Source of the DNA: Eshraghiella sp045129695
Lineage (GTDB): Bacteria > Bacillota > Clostridia > Lachnospirales > Lachnospiraceae
Assembly: GCA_045129695.1 (NCBI GenBank)
Contig: JBGVJZ010000012.1
Span: 100,855 to 164,854 of the forward strand
DNA length: 64,000 nucleotides
Reading direction: 5' to 3'
Below are positions 18,584-26,838 of the stretch, one piece after another (within the stretch, counting starts at the first letter, position 1; every line of letters starts with the position of its first letter). The notes beneath the pieces were generated by a model that ran no database searches, had not been told where the DNA came from, and worked only from the letters and a program-made list of their open reading frames with translations. The position numbers and the translations under genes are program-made.

Positions 18584-19447
18584 CTAAACCGCCATTTTCT
18601 TCGTTACCGTAATTGCGATTGCTCCCGGTCCGATATGACATGCGACACTAAGAGAAAGCGGATCCATAATAATATCATGGTTAGGGAATAACTCCTGAAC
18701 CTCTTTCTTAAATTCCAATATCTCTTCAGTAGTTCCGGTATATGCCATGGAAATATGACAGTCATCAGCTGTACAATTAAGTCTTGTTTCAATATCTTTA
18801 TTAATCGAATCAATCATAATCTGCTTAGCCTGCTTAACTGTACGTGCTTTGGCAAAAGCATCAAGCTTCTCACCAAGAATCTGTAGTACCGGCTTAATCT
18901 TAAGTAAGGTTCCGAGTGCCGCAGCTGCCGCCGTAACTCTTCCGCCCTTCTTGAGATATTTCAGTGTTCTAACCATAATATAAATAGTTGAATCAAATTT
19001 GGTAGCTTCAAGGTATTCCTTAATCTCAAGAGCTGATTTTCCCTCATCAGCCATCTGTTTTGCATCAAATACAGATAATTTCTGAGTTACCGAAATTCTC
19101 TGGTTATTAACAACCTGAACCTTACCGTCATAGTCCTGAGCCAACATAATTGCAGTTTCACATGAACTGCTGAGACCACTTGACATTGGAATGTGAACAA
19201 TCTCGTCATAGGATTCAAGTAATTTATCCCACAAATCAACCACATCGCCCACCATAGGCATTGAGGTCTTAATATCAATTGAGTCATCCTGCAATTTCTC
19301 ATAGAACTGTTCCTGTGTAAAATCTATTCCTTCATAAAACAGTTCTTCATTAATATAAAATGGCATCGGTATGACAAATATGCCTCTTTCTTCGCCTTCT
19401 TTGGCTGTAATTCCACTATTACTGTCTGTAACAATTGCAACTTTCAT
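18584..19447 (-). CDS. DegV-family fatty-acid-binding protein
   Basis: 287 residues, normal for the family. N-terminal TDSNSGI, then IPMPFYINEELFYEG, HIPMSSGLSSSCETA in the lipid-carboxylate-binding region and a C-terminal GPGAIAITV. DegV/FakB proteins present bound fatty acids to the FakA kinase in Firmicutes (family knowledge); fakA is not in the window. GGAGG ribosome site. Just downstream of the beta-helix gene, 1-base gap. Confidence 0.9.
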   Translation of the reverse strand: MKVAIVTDSNSGITAKEGEERGIFVIPMPFYINEELFYEGIDFTQEQFYEKLQDDSIDIKTSMPMVGDVVDLWDKLLESYDEIVHIPMSSGLSSSCETAIMLAQDYDGKVQVVNNQRISVTQKLSVFDAKQMADEGKSALEIKEYLEATKFDSTIYIMVRTLKYLKKGGRVTAAAAALGTLLKIKPVLQILGEKLDAFAKARTVKQAKQIMIDSINKDIETRLNCTADDCHISMAYTGTTEEILEFKKEVQELFPNHDIIMDPLSLSVACHIGPGAIAITVTKKMAV

Positions 19448-19448
19448 A

Positions 19449-20123
19449 CTATCTATTTTCCTCCTTTGATGCTATCTCTCCATGTTTCTTGTATATGCTT
19501 CCCGAAGGAACATATCCTCTAACACTGGAAAGAGGGTAAATATTGGTATTAGGACCGATAACGGAACCCGGATTAAGTATTGAACCGCATCCGACTTCTA
19601 CATAGTCCCCTAAAATCGCACCCATCTTCTTAAGTCCCGTATGGATTACCTCGTTACCATCTTTAACATCTACAAGAGTCTTGTCAGACTTAACATTGGA
19701 TGTGATGGAACCTGCACCCATATGGGATTTATAACCGAGGATGGAATCGCCCACATAATTATAATGCGGAACCTGCACACAATTAAACAAAATTACATTT
19801 TTTAACTCCGTAGAATTACCTACAACAGAATTATTTCCAACAATTGCATTTCCGCGAATAAATGCACAATGTCTGATTTCTGCATTGGTTCCGATGATAC
19901 ATGGACCTGTTATTGAAGCACTTGCTGCTACAGTTGCCGTTTTGGCAATCCATACATCTTCTCCAATTCTATCATATTCATCACCGGAAAGTGTATTTCC
20001 AAGCTGAATTATATAATCTTTGATATTCGGAAGAACCTCCCAAGGATATGTGTATCTTTCAAGAAGTTCTTTTGCCATAGTCTCCTGAAGATTAAATAAA
20101 TCAGTTATTTTAACTCCATTCAT
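19449..20123 (-). CDS. Left-handed beta-helix (hexapeptide) protein, UDP-GlcNAc-acyltransferase-like
   Basis: 224 residues. About 70 N-terminal residues (DLFNLQETMAKELLERYTYPWEVL...) precede hexapeptide turns from residue 62 (IGEDVWIAKTATVAASASITGPCIIG...) that end with VGCGSILNPGSVIGPNTNIYPLSSVRGYVP. No nucleotidyltransferase domain is present, so it is not GlmU itself. It lies between glmS and degV, 8 bases after glmS. I infer sugar-nucleotide acyl or nucleotidyl metabolism linked to the hexosamine pathway; the substrate is unknown. Confidence 0.75.
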   Translation of the reverse strand: MNGVKITDLFNLQETMAKELLERYTYPWEVLPNIKDYIIQLGNTLSGDEYDRIGEDVWIAKTATVAASASITGPCIIGTNAEIRHCAFIRGNAIVGNNSVVGNSTELKNVILFNCVQVPHYNYVGDSILGYKSHMGAGSITSNVKSDKTLVDVKDGNEVIHTGLKKMGAILGDYVEVGCGSILNPGSVIGPNTNIYPLSSVRGYVPSGSIYKKHGEIASKEENR

Positions 20124-20131
20124 ATACCCAC

Positions 20132-21952
20132 CTATTCTACTGTTACTGATTTTGCAAGATTACGAGGCTTATCAACATCATTTCCTCTTAAAATTGCCGT
20201 ATAATATGCAATCAGCTGCAAAGGTACTGCCGTAACAATTGGCATTAATAATTCATCCGTTACAGGAACTCTTACAATTATATCTGCTACATCCCCGGCA
20301 ATTTCAACGCCTTCCTTGCAGATTAAAATAACCTTTGCTCCTCTGGATTTAACCTCTTTGATATTGCTGACAGTTTTTTCGTATAAATCTGACTGTGTAG
20401 CAACAGCTATAACCGGCATACTCTTTGTAATAAGAGCAATCGGACCATGCTTCAATTCACCTGCAGCATATGCTTCAGAGTGAATATAAGAAATCTCTTT
20501 GAGTTTCAAAGAGCCTTCCATACTCAATGCATAATCCATGCCTCTGCCGATATACAGGAGGTGGTCTGCATTCATTATTTTGGATGCCGCATACTGTGCC
20601 TCGTCTTTATTCTCCAAAGCCTTCTCAATAACAGGCGGTATATTCTGAAGCTGCTTAACATATTCCATACACTGTTCTTTGGTTATCTTTCCATTGGCAT
20701 AAGCAAGTCTGAAAGCAATCAGATACATCATGGAAATCTGCACAGTATAAGCCTTAGTCGATGCAACAGATATTTCCGGTCCTGCATGTGTATACATTAC
20801 CATATCTGATTCACGGGCAATTGATGAACCCTTAACATTAACCAATGATAATGTCCTGGCACCCTTCTGCTTGGATATCTTAAGTGCCTCTTTGGTATCT
20901 GCGGTCTCTCCTGACTGTGAAATGAGTATTACCAGATCATTTTCATCTACAATCGGATCCCTGTATCTGAATTCCGACGCCATATCCACGTTAACCGGCA
21001 CTCTTGCAAGCTTCTCTATAATATATTTACCAAGCATTCCTGCGTACATTGCAGTACCGCAGGCAACAATCTGAATCTGTCTGTATCCGGATAACATCTC
21101 ATCCGTTAATCCGCATTCTGAAAAATCAGGCATCCCCTCTCTGATTCTCGGCGTAATTGTTGTACGGATTGCATTTGGCTGCTCGTGAATCTCTTTGAGC
21201 ATGAAATGCTCAAATCCGCCTTTCTGAGCTGCATCTTCATCCCAGTCCGCAACCATCATATCTTTAGAAATTTTATTACAGTGTATATCACAGAATGAAA
21301 CCTTACCGGACTCAAGAACTGCAATCTCGTTCTCCTCCAACAAATAATAATTTCTCGTATATTTAAGGATTGCAGGAACGTCAGAAGCAATAAAATTCTC
21401 GTCTTCGCCAACTCCAACTATTAAAGGACTGTCTTTACGCACAGCATAAATCTTATCAGGGAAATCCCTGAACATAATTCCGATTGCATATGATCCCTCT
21501 ATCTCTGCAAGCACCTTAATTATTGTATCTATAGGATTACCGTCATAATAATAATCCAAAAGCTTGGCAACAGTCTCAGTATCTGTCTGGCTTACAAAAT
21601 TATATCCCTGCCCTATAAGGAAGCTTTTAATTTTATCATAATTCTCAATTATTCCGTTATGTACAATTGAAACCCTCTTATTACCGTGCGGATGGGAGTT
21701 AATATCGGATGGCTCGCCATGAGTGGCCCATCTGGTATGCCCTATTCCGCAATGCCCTTCAGGTCTGCCCTCTTCCCTCATTTTGTTAACAAGATTTTTA
21801 AGCTCTCCCTGACATTTTACAACATCAATTTTATTATTTTGAAAAACAGCAATTCCTGCTGAATCGTATCCTCTGTATTCCAATTTGGATAAGGCATCGA
21901 TTAATACATCCGTACAGTCTCTGTTGCCTATATATCCAACAATACCACACAT
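20132..21952 (-). CDS. glmS: Glutamine-fructose-6-phosphate aminotransferase (isomerising)
   Basis: Makes glucosamine-6-phosphate, entry to peptidoglycan amino sugars. 606 residues from ATG at 21952, which follows GGGAGG and exposes Cys2 (MCGIVGYIG), the glutaminase nucleophile. This rules out the longer in-frame start. Type II glutaminase domain to about residue 230, then two SIS domains (SQSGETADTKEAL near 350, SEAYAAGELKHGPIAL near 483) and C-terminal KPRNLAKSVTVE. No glmS ribozyme fits in the 90-base upstream gap. Confidence 0.97.
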   Translation of the reverse strand: MCGIVGYIGNRDCTDVLIDALSKLEYRGYDSAGIAVFQNNKIDVVKCQGELKNLVNKMREEGRPEGHCGIGHTRWATHGEPSDINSHPHGNKRVSIVHNGIIENYDKIKSFLIGQGYNFVSQTDTETVAKLLDYYYDGNPIDTIIKVLAEIEGSYAIGIMFRDFPDKIYAVRKDSPLIVGVGEDENFIASDVPAILKYTRNYYLLEENEIAVLESGKVSFCDIHCNKISKDMMVADWDEDAAQKGGFEHFMLKEIHEQPNAIRTTITPRIREGMPDFSECGLTDEMLSGYRQIQIVACGTAMYAGMLGKYIIEKLARVPVNVDMASEFRYRDPIVDENDLVILISQSGETADTKEALKISKQKGARTLSLVNVKGSSIARESDMVMYTHAGPEISVASTKAYTVQISMMYLIAFRLAYANGKITKEQCMEYVKQLQNIPPVIEKALENKDEAQYAASKIMNADHLLYIGRGMDYALSMEGSLKLKEISYIHSEAYAAGELKHGPIALITKSMPVIAVATQSDLYEKTVSNIKEVKSRGAKVILICKEGVEIAGDVADIIVRVPVTDELLMPIVTAVPLQLIAYYTAILRGNDVDKPRNLAKSVTVE

Positions 21953-22004
21953 ATAAACACCTCCCGTTTCTACGGTTATCGACTTAACATGACATTCTAT
22001 ATAA

Positions 22005-22033
22005 ATTATATTCCAAATATAAAAATAAAACAA
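22005..22033 (-). promoter_or_regulatory. Promoter of glmS
   Basis: On the minus strand, TTGTTT (22028-22033), a 17-base spacer and TATAAT (22005-22010), with a leader of about 50 bases. Confidence 0.65.
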
Positions 22034-22042
22034 CGTTAATGT

Positions 22043-24061
22043 TTAATTTTTATAATATGCTGCGGTTTTATCAAAACACTGTCTTAAATTGTACTGATTA
22101 TTCTTCATTTTAACTGCATTGGTAAGATTAACAATAAATTTCTCCAGCTTGGTAATATATTCCTCTGTTGATATTGTGCCGGCAGCAACCCCTGTAAGCC
22201 CTTTCTCCCAGCTTGCCGTAAGCTGTGGATCCAAAAGCCGGTGAATTGAGCCTTCAACTATGTCAAACACCATCTCTCCAAGCTGTGAAGGAGTAATAAT
22301 CTGTGTTTTGCTGTTTAATCTGATATATTCCTTATCAACAAGCTTCTTAAGAATCTCAGCACGTGTTGCACTGGTTCCAATTCCGCTGCCCTTAATCTGT
22401 GCACGCAGTTCCTCATCCTCAATAAGCTGTCCTGCATTTTCCATTGCAAGAATAATTGAACCGGAATTATATCTTTTGGGCGGCGTAGTCTCGCCTTCCT
22501 TTACCACAAATCCCCTCACCGGCAAAAGACTGCCCTTCTTAATATTTTTCAATGCTTCCAGCATAGAAACATCGCATTTATCATTATCTTCGGTATTTTC
22601 TTCCTGATTTTTGTCAGATCTCTTAAAGCTGTTGGCAATTTCAAGATATCCTTCCTGGGATAATACCTTAAAATTGGCAAAAAAGCTTTCGCCCTCCCGC
22701 TTTAATGTAATTCCAACCTTCTGATACACTGCTGCAGGATAGAAAATACTTAAAAATCGTCTTACAATAGCATAATATACATTACGCCCCATTGGCGAAA
22801 GTGCTTTAAGATTGGCAAAACCCTGTCCCGTAGGAATAATTGCATAATGGTCTGTAATCTGCTTATCATTAACATATCTTGTTTTGGAAATATTTTTGTA
22901 ACTGCCGGATTCCAGAATGTTCTGAACAAATCCGGAATACTCAGGCAGATTCTTAAGTCCTGAAATATTTCTGTCAATTACCTTGGCAACAGCGGTTGAA
23001 AGAACTCTGGCATCTGTTCTTGGATATGTGACAAGCTTTTTCTCATAAAGCTCCTGTGTATATCTGAGAGTTTCGTCAGGATTCAGTTTAAAAAATCTTG
23101 AGCAGTCATTCTGAAGCTCTGCAAGGTTATACAGAAGCGGAGGCATCTTATTCTCCTTCTTCTGCTCAACTGCCTGAACCACCATTGCAACCGGCGGATT
23201 CTCCTCAAGCATTGCTATGAGTTCTTTGGCTGTTTTTTCTTCTTTAAAACCATTCTCCTTATATAAAGCCGGTGTTTCGTAATATTTGGAACCCTCCACA
23301 GCCTTCCATTCAGCATCAAAATGTCCGCCCTCAGGCGTATCATTCTGATTCATTGCAACATCCGCCACAACTCTGTAGAAAGGAGTTTTTACGAAATCTC
23401 TTATTTCCCTCTCCCTTCGGACAATCATTCCAAGAACGCAGGTCATAACCCTGCCCACTGCTATTACAGAACGCCTGTTATCCTTAAAATAGGACGATAT
23501 TGCATTACCATATTTCAAAGTTAACACTCTTGAAAAATTAATTCCCATAAGATAATCTTCTTTGGCTCTCAAATATGCCGAATCCGAAAGGCAGTCATAT
23601 TCTGACAAATCCCTGGCCTCCATTACGCCTCTTTTGATTTCTTCCTCTGTCTGAGAATCAATCCATACTCTTTTTCTTGTCTTGCCCGTTACTCCCGCCA
23701 TCTGTTCAACAAGGCGGTATATATACTCTCCTTCCCGTCCGGAGTCGGTACACACATAAATTGTATCTATATCCTCTCTGTGCAAAAGTGATTCCACTAT
23801 CTTGAACTGCTTGGCAACAGCAGGAATTATCTCATATTTCCATTCATTCGGTATAAAAGGAATCGTCTCCATGCTCCATCTTTTGAGGGCAGGATCGTAG
23901 ACCTCCGGATAACTCATTGTTACAAGATGTCCTACACACCATGTAAACACTGCGTCATCGGATTCCGCATAACCATCTCTTCTATTCGCTGTTTTCCCAA
24001 GCGCCTTCATAAATTCCTGTGCAACACTTGGTTTCTCAGCTATAAATAATTTTTTTGACAT
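22043..24061 (-). CDS. topB: DNA topoisomerase III (type IA)
   Basis: 672 residues. Toprim domain at the start (LFIAEKPSVAQEF with catalytic Glu; CTDSGREGEYIYR), catalytic Tyr in LVTYPRTDARVLS near residue 346, and GIGTSATRAEIL near 555. No C-terminal zinc ribbons, so it is the short topB form common in Firmicutes rather than topA. It relaxes or decatenates single-stranded crossings. Follows yfbR by 14 bases. Confidence 0.93.
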   Translation of the reverse strand: MSKKLFIAEKPSVAQEFMKALGKTANRRDGYAESDDAVFTWCVGHLVTMSYPEVYDPALKRWSMETIPFIPNEWKYEIIPAVAKQFKIVESLLHREDIDTIYVCTDSGREGEYIYRLVEQMAGVTGKTRKRVWIDSQTEEEIKRGVMEARDLSEYDCLSDSAYLRAKEDYLMGINFSRVLTLKYGNAISSYFKDNRRSVIAVGRVMTCVLGMIVRREREIRDFVKTPFYRVVADVAMNQNDTPEGGHFDAEWKAVEGSKYYETPALYKENGFKEEKTAKELIAMLEENPPVAMVVQAVEQKKENKMPPLLYNLAELQNDCSRFFKLNPDETLRYTQELYEKKLVTYPRTDARVLSTAVAKVIDRNISGLKNLPEYSGFVQNILESGSYKNISKTRYVNDKQITDHYAIIPTGQGFANLKALSPMGRNVYYAIVRRFLSIFYPAAVYQKVGITLKREGESFFANFKVLSQEGYLEIANSFKRSDKNQEENTEDNDKCDVSMLEALKNIKKGSLLPVRGFVVKEGETTPPKRYNSGSIILAMENAGQLIEDEELRAQIKGSGIGTSATRAEILKKLVDKEYIRLNSKTQIITPSQLGEMVFDIVEGSIHRLLDPQLTASWEKGLTGVAAGTISTEEYITKLEKFIVNLTNAVKMKNNQYNLRQCFDKTAAYYKN

Positions 24062-24075
24062 ATAAATACCGCTTT

Positions 24076-24660
24076 CTATCTGGATTCATCCAATGTTAGC
24101 TTATATGGCGGAATAAATTTTTCAAGGAAAAAATCCACCTCCGGCATTCCCATACCCTCGATTATAGACAGTATCGAAGCCCCGGCTTTTTCGAAATCAC
24201 TGTTACCCATTCTCTGTTCTTCAATACATTTGATATATGCCGAAAGCTTGTCTGCTGCTTTTACATACTTCCATAATTCTGCTTCCTCCTCTGTATCCTG
24301 CAGAATAGAATCGTACACCTGTCTCATCTCCTCAGGGAGTCCCTGCAAAAGCTCGTCCTTGGCAATGCCTTCTACTTCTTTATACGCATCCCTGATTATA
24401 GGATTATAATACTTGACAGGAGTCGGCATGTCACCGGTAATTATTTCCGTTGCATCATGATACATGCCCATAAGTGCAAGTCTGTCCGGATTAATATTTC
24501 CGTTAAAATATGTATTATTGATTACGCCCAGTGCATGGGCAATCATAGCCACATCAAGACTGTGCTCACTTATATTTTCGTTAAGAGTATTTCTCATTAA
24601 TCCCCAACGATTTATATATTTCATTCTTGACATCATTGCAAAAAAATGATTATCCTTCAT
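24076..24660 (-). CDS. yfbR: HD-domain 5'-deoxynucleotidase, YfbR-like
   Basis: 194 residues. HD signature: NENISEHSLDVAMIAHALG near residue 33, MYHDATEIITGDMPTPVKYYN near 66, and a late Asp in KAADKLSAYIKC. The N-terminal FFAMMSRMKYINRWGLMRNT matches E. coli YfbR, which dephosphorylates dNMPs. In a run with galM upstream and topB downstream, all closely spaced. Confidence 0.88.
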   Translation of the reverse strand: MKDNHFFAMMSRMKYINRWGLMRNTLNENISEHSLDVAMIAHALGVINNTYFNGNINPDRLALMGMYHDATEIITGDMPTPVKYYNPIIRDAYKEVEGIAKDELLQGLPEEMRQVYDSILQDTEEEAELWKYVKAADKLSAYIKCIEEQRMGNSDFEKAGASILSIIEGMGMPEVDFFLEKFIPPYKLTLDESR

Positions 24661-24673
24661 ATATCATTCCTCA

Positions 24674-25738
24674 CTATTCTATCACTGAAAAACGGTAGAT
24701 TGTACTGTAAAAGAAATGCTCTCCCGCTTTCACTACCGGAGACGGAAACTGCGGCTGGTTAATCGCATCAGGATAAAACTGTGTTTCAAAAGCAACTCCG
24801 TAGCCCCTGTGGTACGACATTCCTTCCTTGCCCTTTTTACCCCCACATAAATAATTGCCTGTATAAAACTGCATCCCCGGAAGATTTGTAAACACATCCA
24901 TTACCCTTCCGTTTCTGTCATCCACAAGTTTTGCAACCAGACTGACCTCACAGGGTTTGGTATTAAGGCAGTAATTATGGTCATAGCCTTCACAGCGTCT
25001 AAGTGGCTCATAATCAGTATTAATATCCTCACCAATTCTTTTAAGCTGTCTGAAATCCATTGGAGTACCCTCTACCGGACATAATTCTCCCGTTGTTACC
25101 ATGTCGTCTGCCCCATGTGTAAAATAATCTGCATCAATCCATACAAGTTCATCATTAACAGAGCCGGCTTTATGTCCTGCAAGATTAAAATAAGCATGAC
25201 TCGTCATATTTACAATTGTATCTTCATCACTTACACCACTGTATTCAATTATTACGGAATCATCCTCCGTCAAAACATAGGACACAGTAATATTGAGGTT
25301 TCCCGGAAACCCCTGGTCCATATGCGGACTGAACAATGTGAATTCCACACCTTCGCCCAGTTCAGTTTCAACCGGCTCCGCTTCCCATAATCTTGAAAAA
25401 TAGAAATCCGGTCCGCTATGTAAATTATCCCCTCTTCCGTTATCCTCAAGATTATATTTAACACCGTTTAATGAAAATCTGTGTCTGCATATTCTGTTAG
25501 CGTTCCTTCCGATAATTGCTCCCATTCCGGCATTATTGTTAATTTCATACTCCTCACCTGATTCGTATCCGAGAACAACATCCTCCATTCTGCCGTTCTT
25601 ATCAGGTACAATAAGCGCCACCCATGCTGCACCCATATCGGTTAATTTAAGAACTGCTCCATTTTTATTGATTATAGTATATAAATTAATTGCCTTGCCT
25701 TCTGAATTAATTCCAAATGATTCTACGGCGATAGACAT
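24674..25738 (-). CDS. galM: Aldose 1-epimerase (mutarotase)
   Basis: 354 residues. Interconverts alpha and beta sugar anomers, often galactose. Visible motifs: IIGRNANRI near residue 76, catalytic His in VNMTSHAYFNLAGH, and C-terminal GVAFETQFYPDAINQPQFP with catalytic Glu. GAGGAGG ribosome site. No other galactose genes are next to it. Confidence 0.93.
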   Translation of the reverse strand: MSIAVESFGINSEGKAINLYTIINKNGAVLKLTDMGAAWVALIVPDKNGRMEDVVLGYESGEEYEINNNAGMGAIIGRNANRICRHRFSLNGVKYNLEDNGRGDNLHSGPDFYFSRLWEAEPVETELGEGVEFTLFSPHMDQGFPGNLNITVSYVLTEDDSVIIEYSGVSDEDTIVNMTSHAYFNLAGHKAGSVNDELVWIDADYFTHGADDMVTTGELCPVEGTPMDFRQLKRIGEDINTDYEPLRRCEGYDHNYCLNTKPCEVSLVAKLVDDRNGRVMDVFTNLPGMQFYTGNYLCGGKKGKEGMSYHRGYGVAFETQFYPDAINQPQFPSPVVKAGEHFFYSTIYRFSVIE

Positions 25739-25801
25739 AAAATTCCTCCTCTATATTTAACCGTTTAAAATTGGTGTTTAAAACCGGACAGCTTTTCAGC
25801 A

Positions 25802-26827
25802 TTATTTAATAAACATGGCATCACCGAAACTGAAGAACCTGTACCGCTCCTTTACAGCCTCTGCATATGCATTCATAACATTATCCTTGCCTGCCAGCGC
25901 AGATACAAGCATCAACAAGGTTGATTCAGGCAGATGAAAATTAGTTATAAGACAATCAATTGCTTTGAATTTATATCCCGGATATATGAAAATTTCCGTA
26001 TCTCCTCCGGTTGCCGGAATTGTTCCGTCATCCTTCACTGCTGATTCCAAAGTTCTGCAGCTCGTGGTACCGACAGAAATAACCCTGTGTCCATCAGCTC
26101 TGGCCCTGTTAATCTTATCAGCAGCTTCCTGCTCAATGCAATAGTATTCCGAATGCATATGATGCTCGGTAACATTTTCTACCTTAACCGGTCTGAAGGT
26201 GCCAAGTCCGACATGAAGGGTTACACTTGCAATTTCAACGCCCTTATCTCTTATTTTCTGTAATAATTCCTGAGTAAAATGAAGTCCTGCAGTCGGAGCT
26301 GCTGCAGAGCCTTCATGCTTGGCATATACAGTCTGATATCTGTTCTTATCCTGTAAAGCATGTGTAATATAAGGCGGAAGAGGCATTTGACCAAGCTTAT
26401 CAAGTATTTCCTCGAAAATACCTTCATAACGGAATTTAATAATTCTGTTGCCTTCCTCCACAACATCTGTTATTTCGCCCTTTAAAAGGCCATCGCCAAA
26501 ATCAATCAATGCACCGGGTCTTGCCTTTTTGCCCGGTTTAACCAGACATTCCCATGAATCGTCACTCTTTCTTTTAAGGAGGAGAACCTCTATAGTAGCT
26601 CCTGTTCCCTCCTTAACGCCCATGAGTCTTGCGGGAATAACCTTGGTATCATTAACAACAAGGCAATCGCCCGGATTTAAATAATCAACAATATCTGAAA
26701 AAACCTTATGCTCTATTTTACCCGTCTTACTGTCAAGTACCATGAGTCTTGAACCGGAACGGTTGGCTAATGGATCCTGAGCAATAAGTTCTTTTGGCAA
26801 ATCATAATAAAAATCCTGAAGTTTCAT
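25802..26827 (-). CDS. queA: S-adenosylmethionine:tRNA ribosyltransferase-isomerase
   Basis: 341 residues. Converts preQ1 in tRNA to epoxyqueuosine. Family motifs FYYDLPKELIAQDP at the start, VVNDTKVIPARL, PLPPYI, SAAAPTAGLHFT and VTLHVGLGTFRPV are present. Follows pheT by 11 bases, so it may be co-transcribed with pheST under T-box control. It works downstream of Tgt (9168). Confidence 0.96.
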   Translation of the reverse strand: MKLQDFYYDLPKELIAQDPLANRSGSRLMVLDSKTGKIEHKVFSDIVDYLNPGDCLVVNDTKVIPARLMGVKEGTGATIEVLLLKRKSDDSWECLVKPGKKARPGALIDFGDGLLKGEITDVVEEGNRIIKFRYEGIFEEILDKLGQMPLPPYITHALQDKNRYQTVYAKHEGSAAAPTAGLHFTQELLQKIRDKGVEIASVTLHVGLGTFRPVKVENVTEHHMHSEYYCIEQEAADKINRARADGHRVISVGTTSCRTLESAVKDDGTIPATGGDTEIFIYPGYKFKAIDCLITNFHLPESTLLMLVSALAGKDNVMNAYAEAVKERYRFFSFGDAMFIK

Positions 26828-26838
26828 TTAATCACCAT

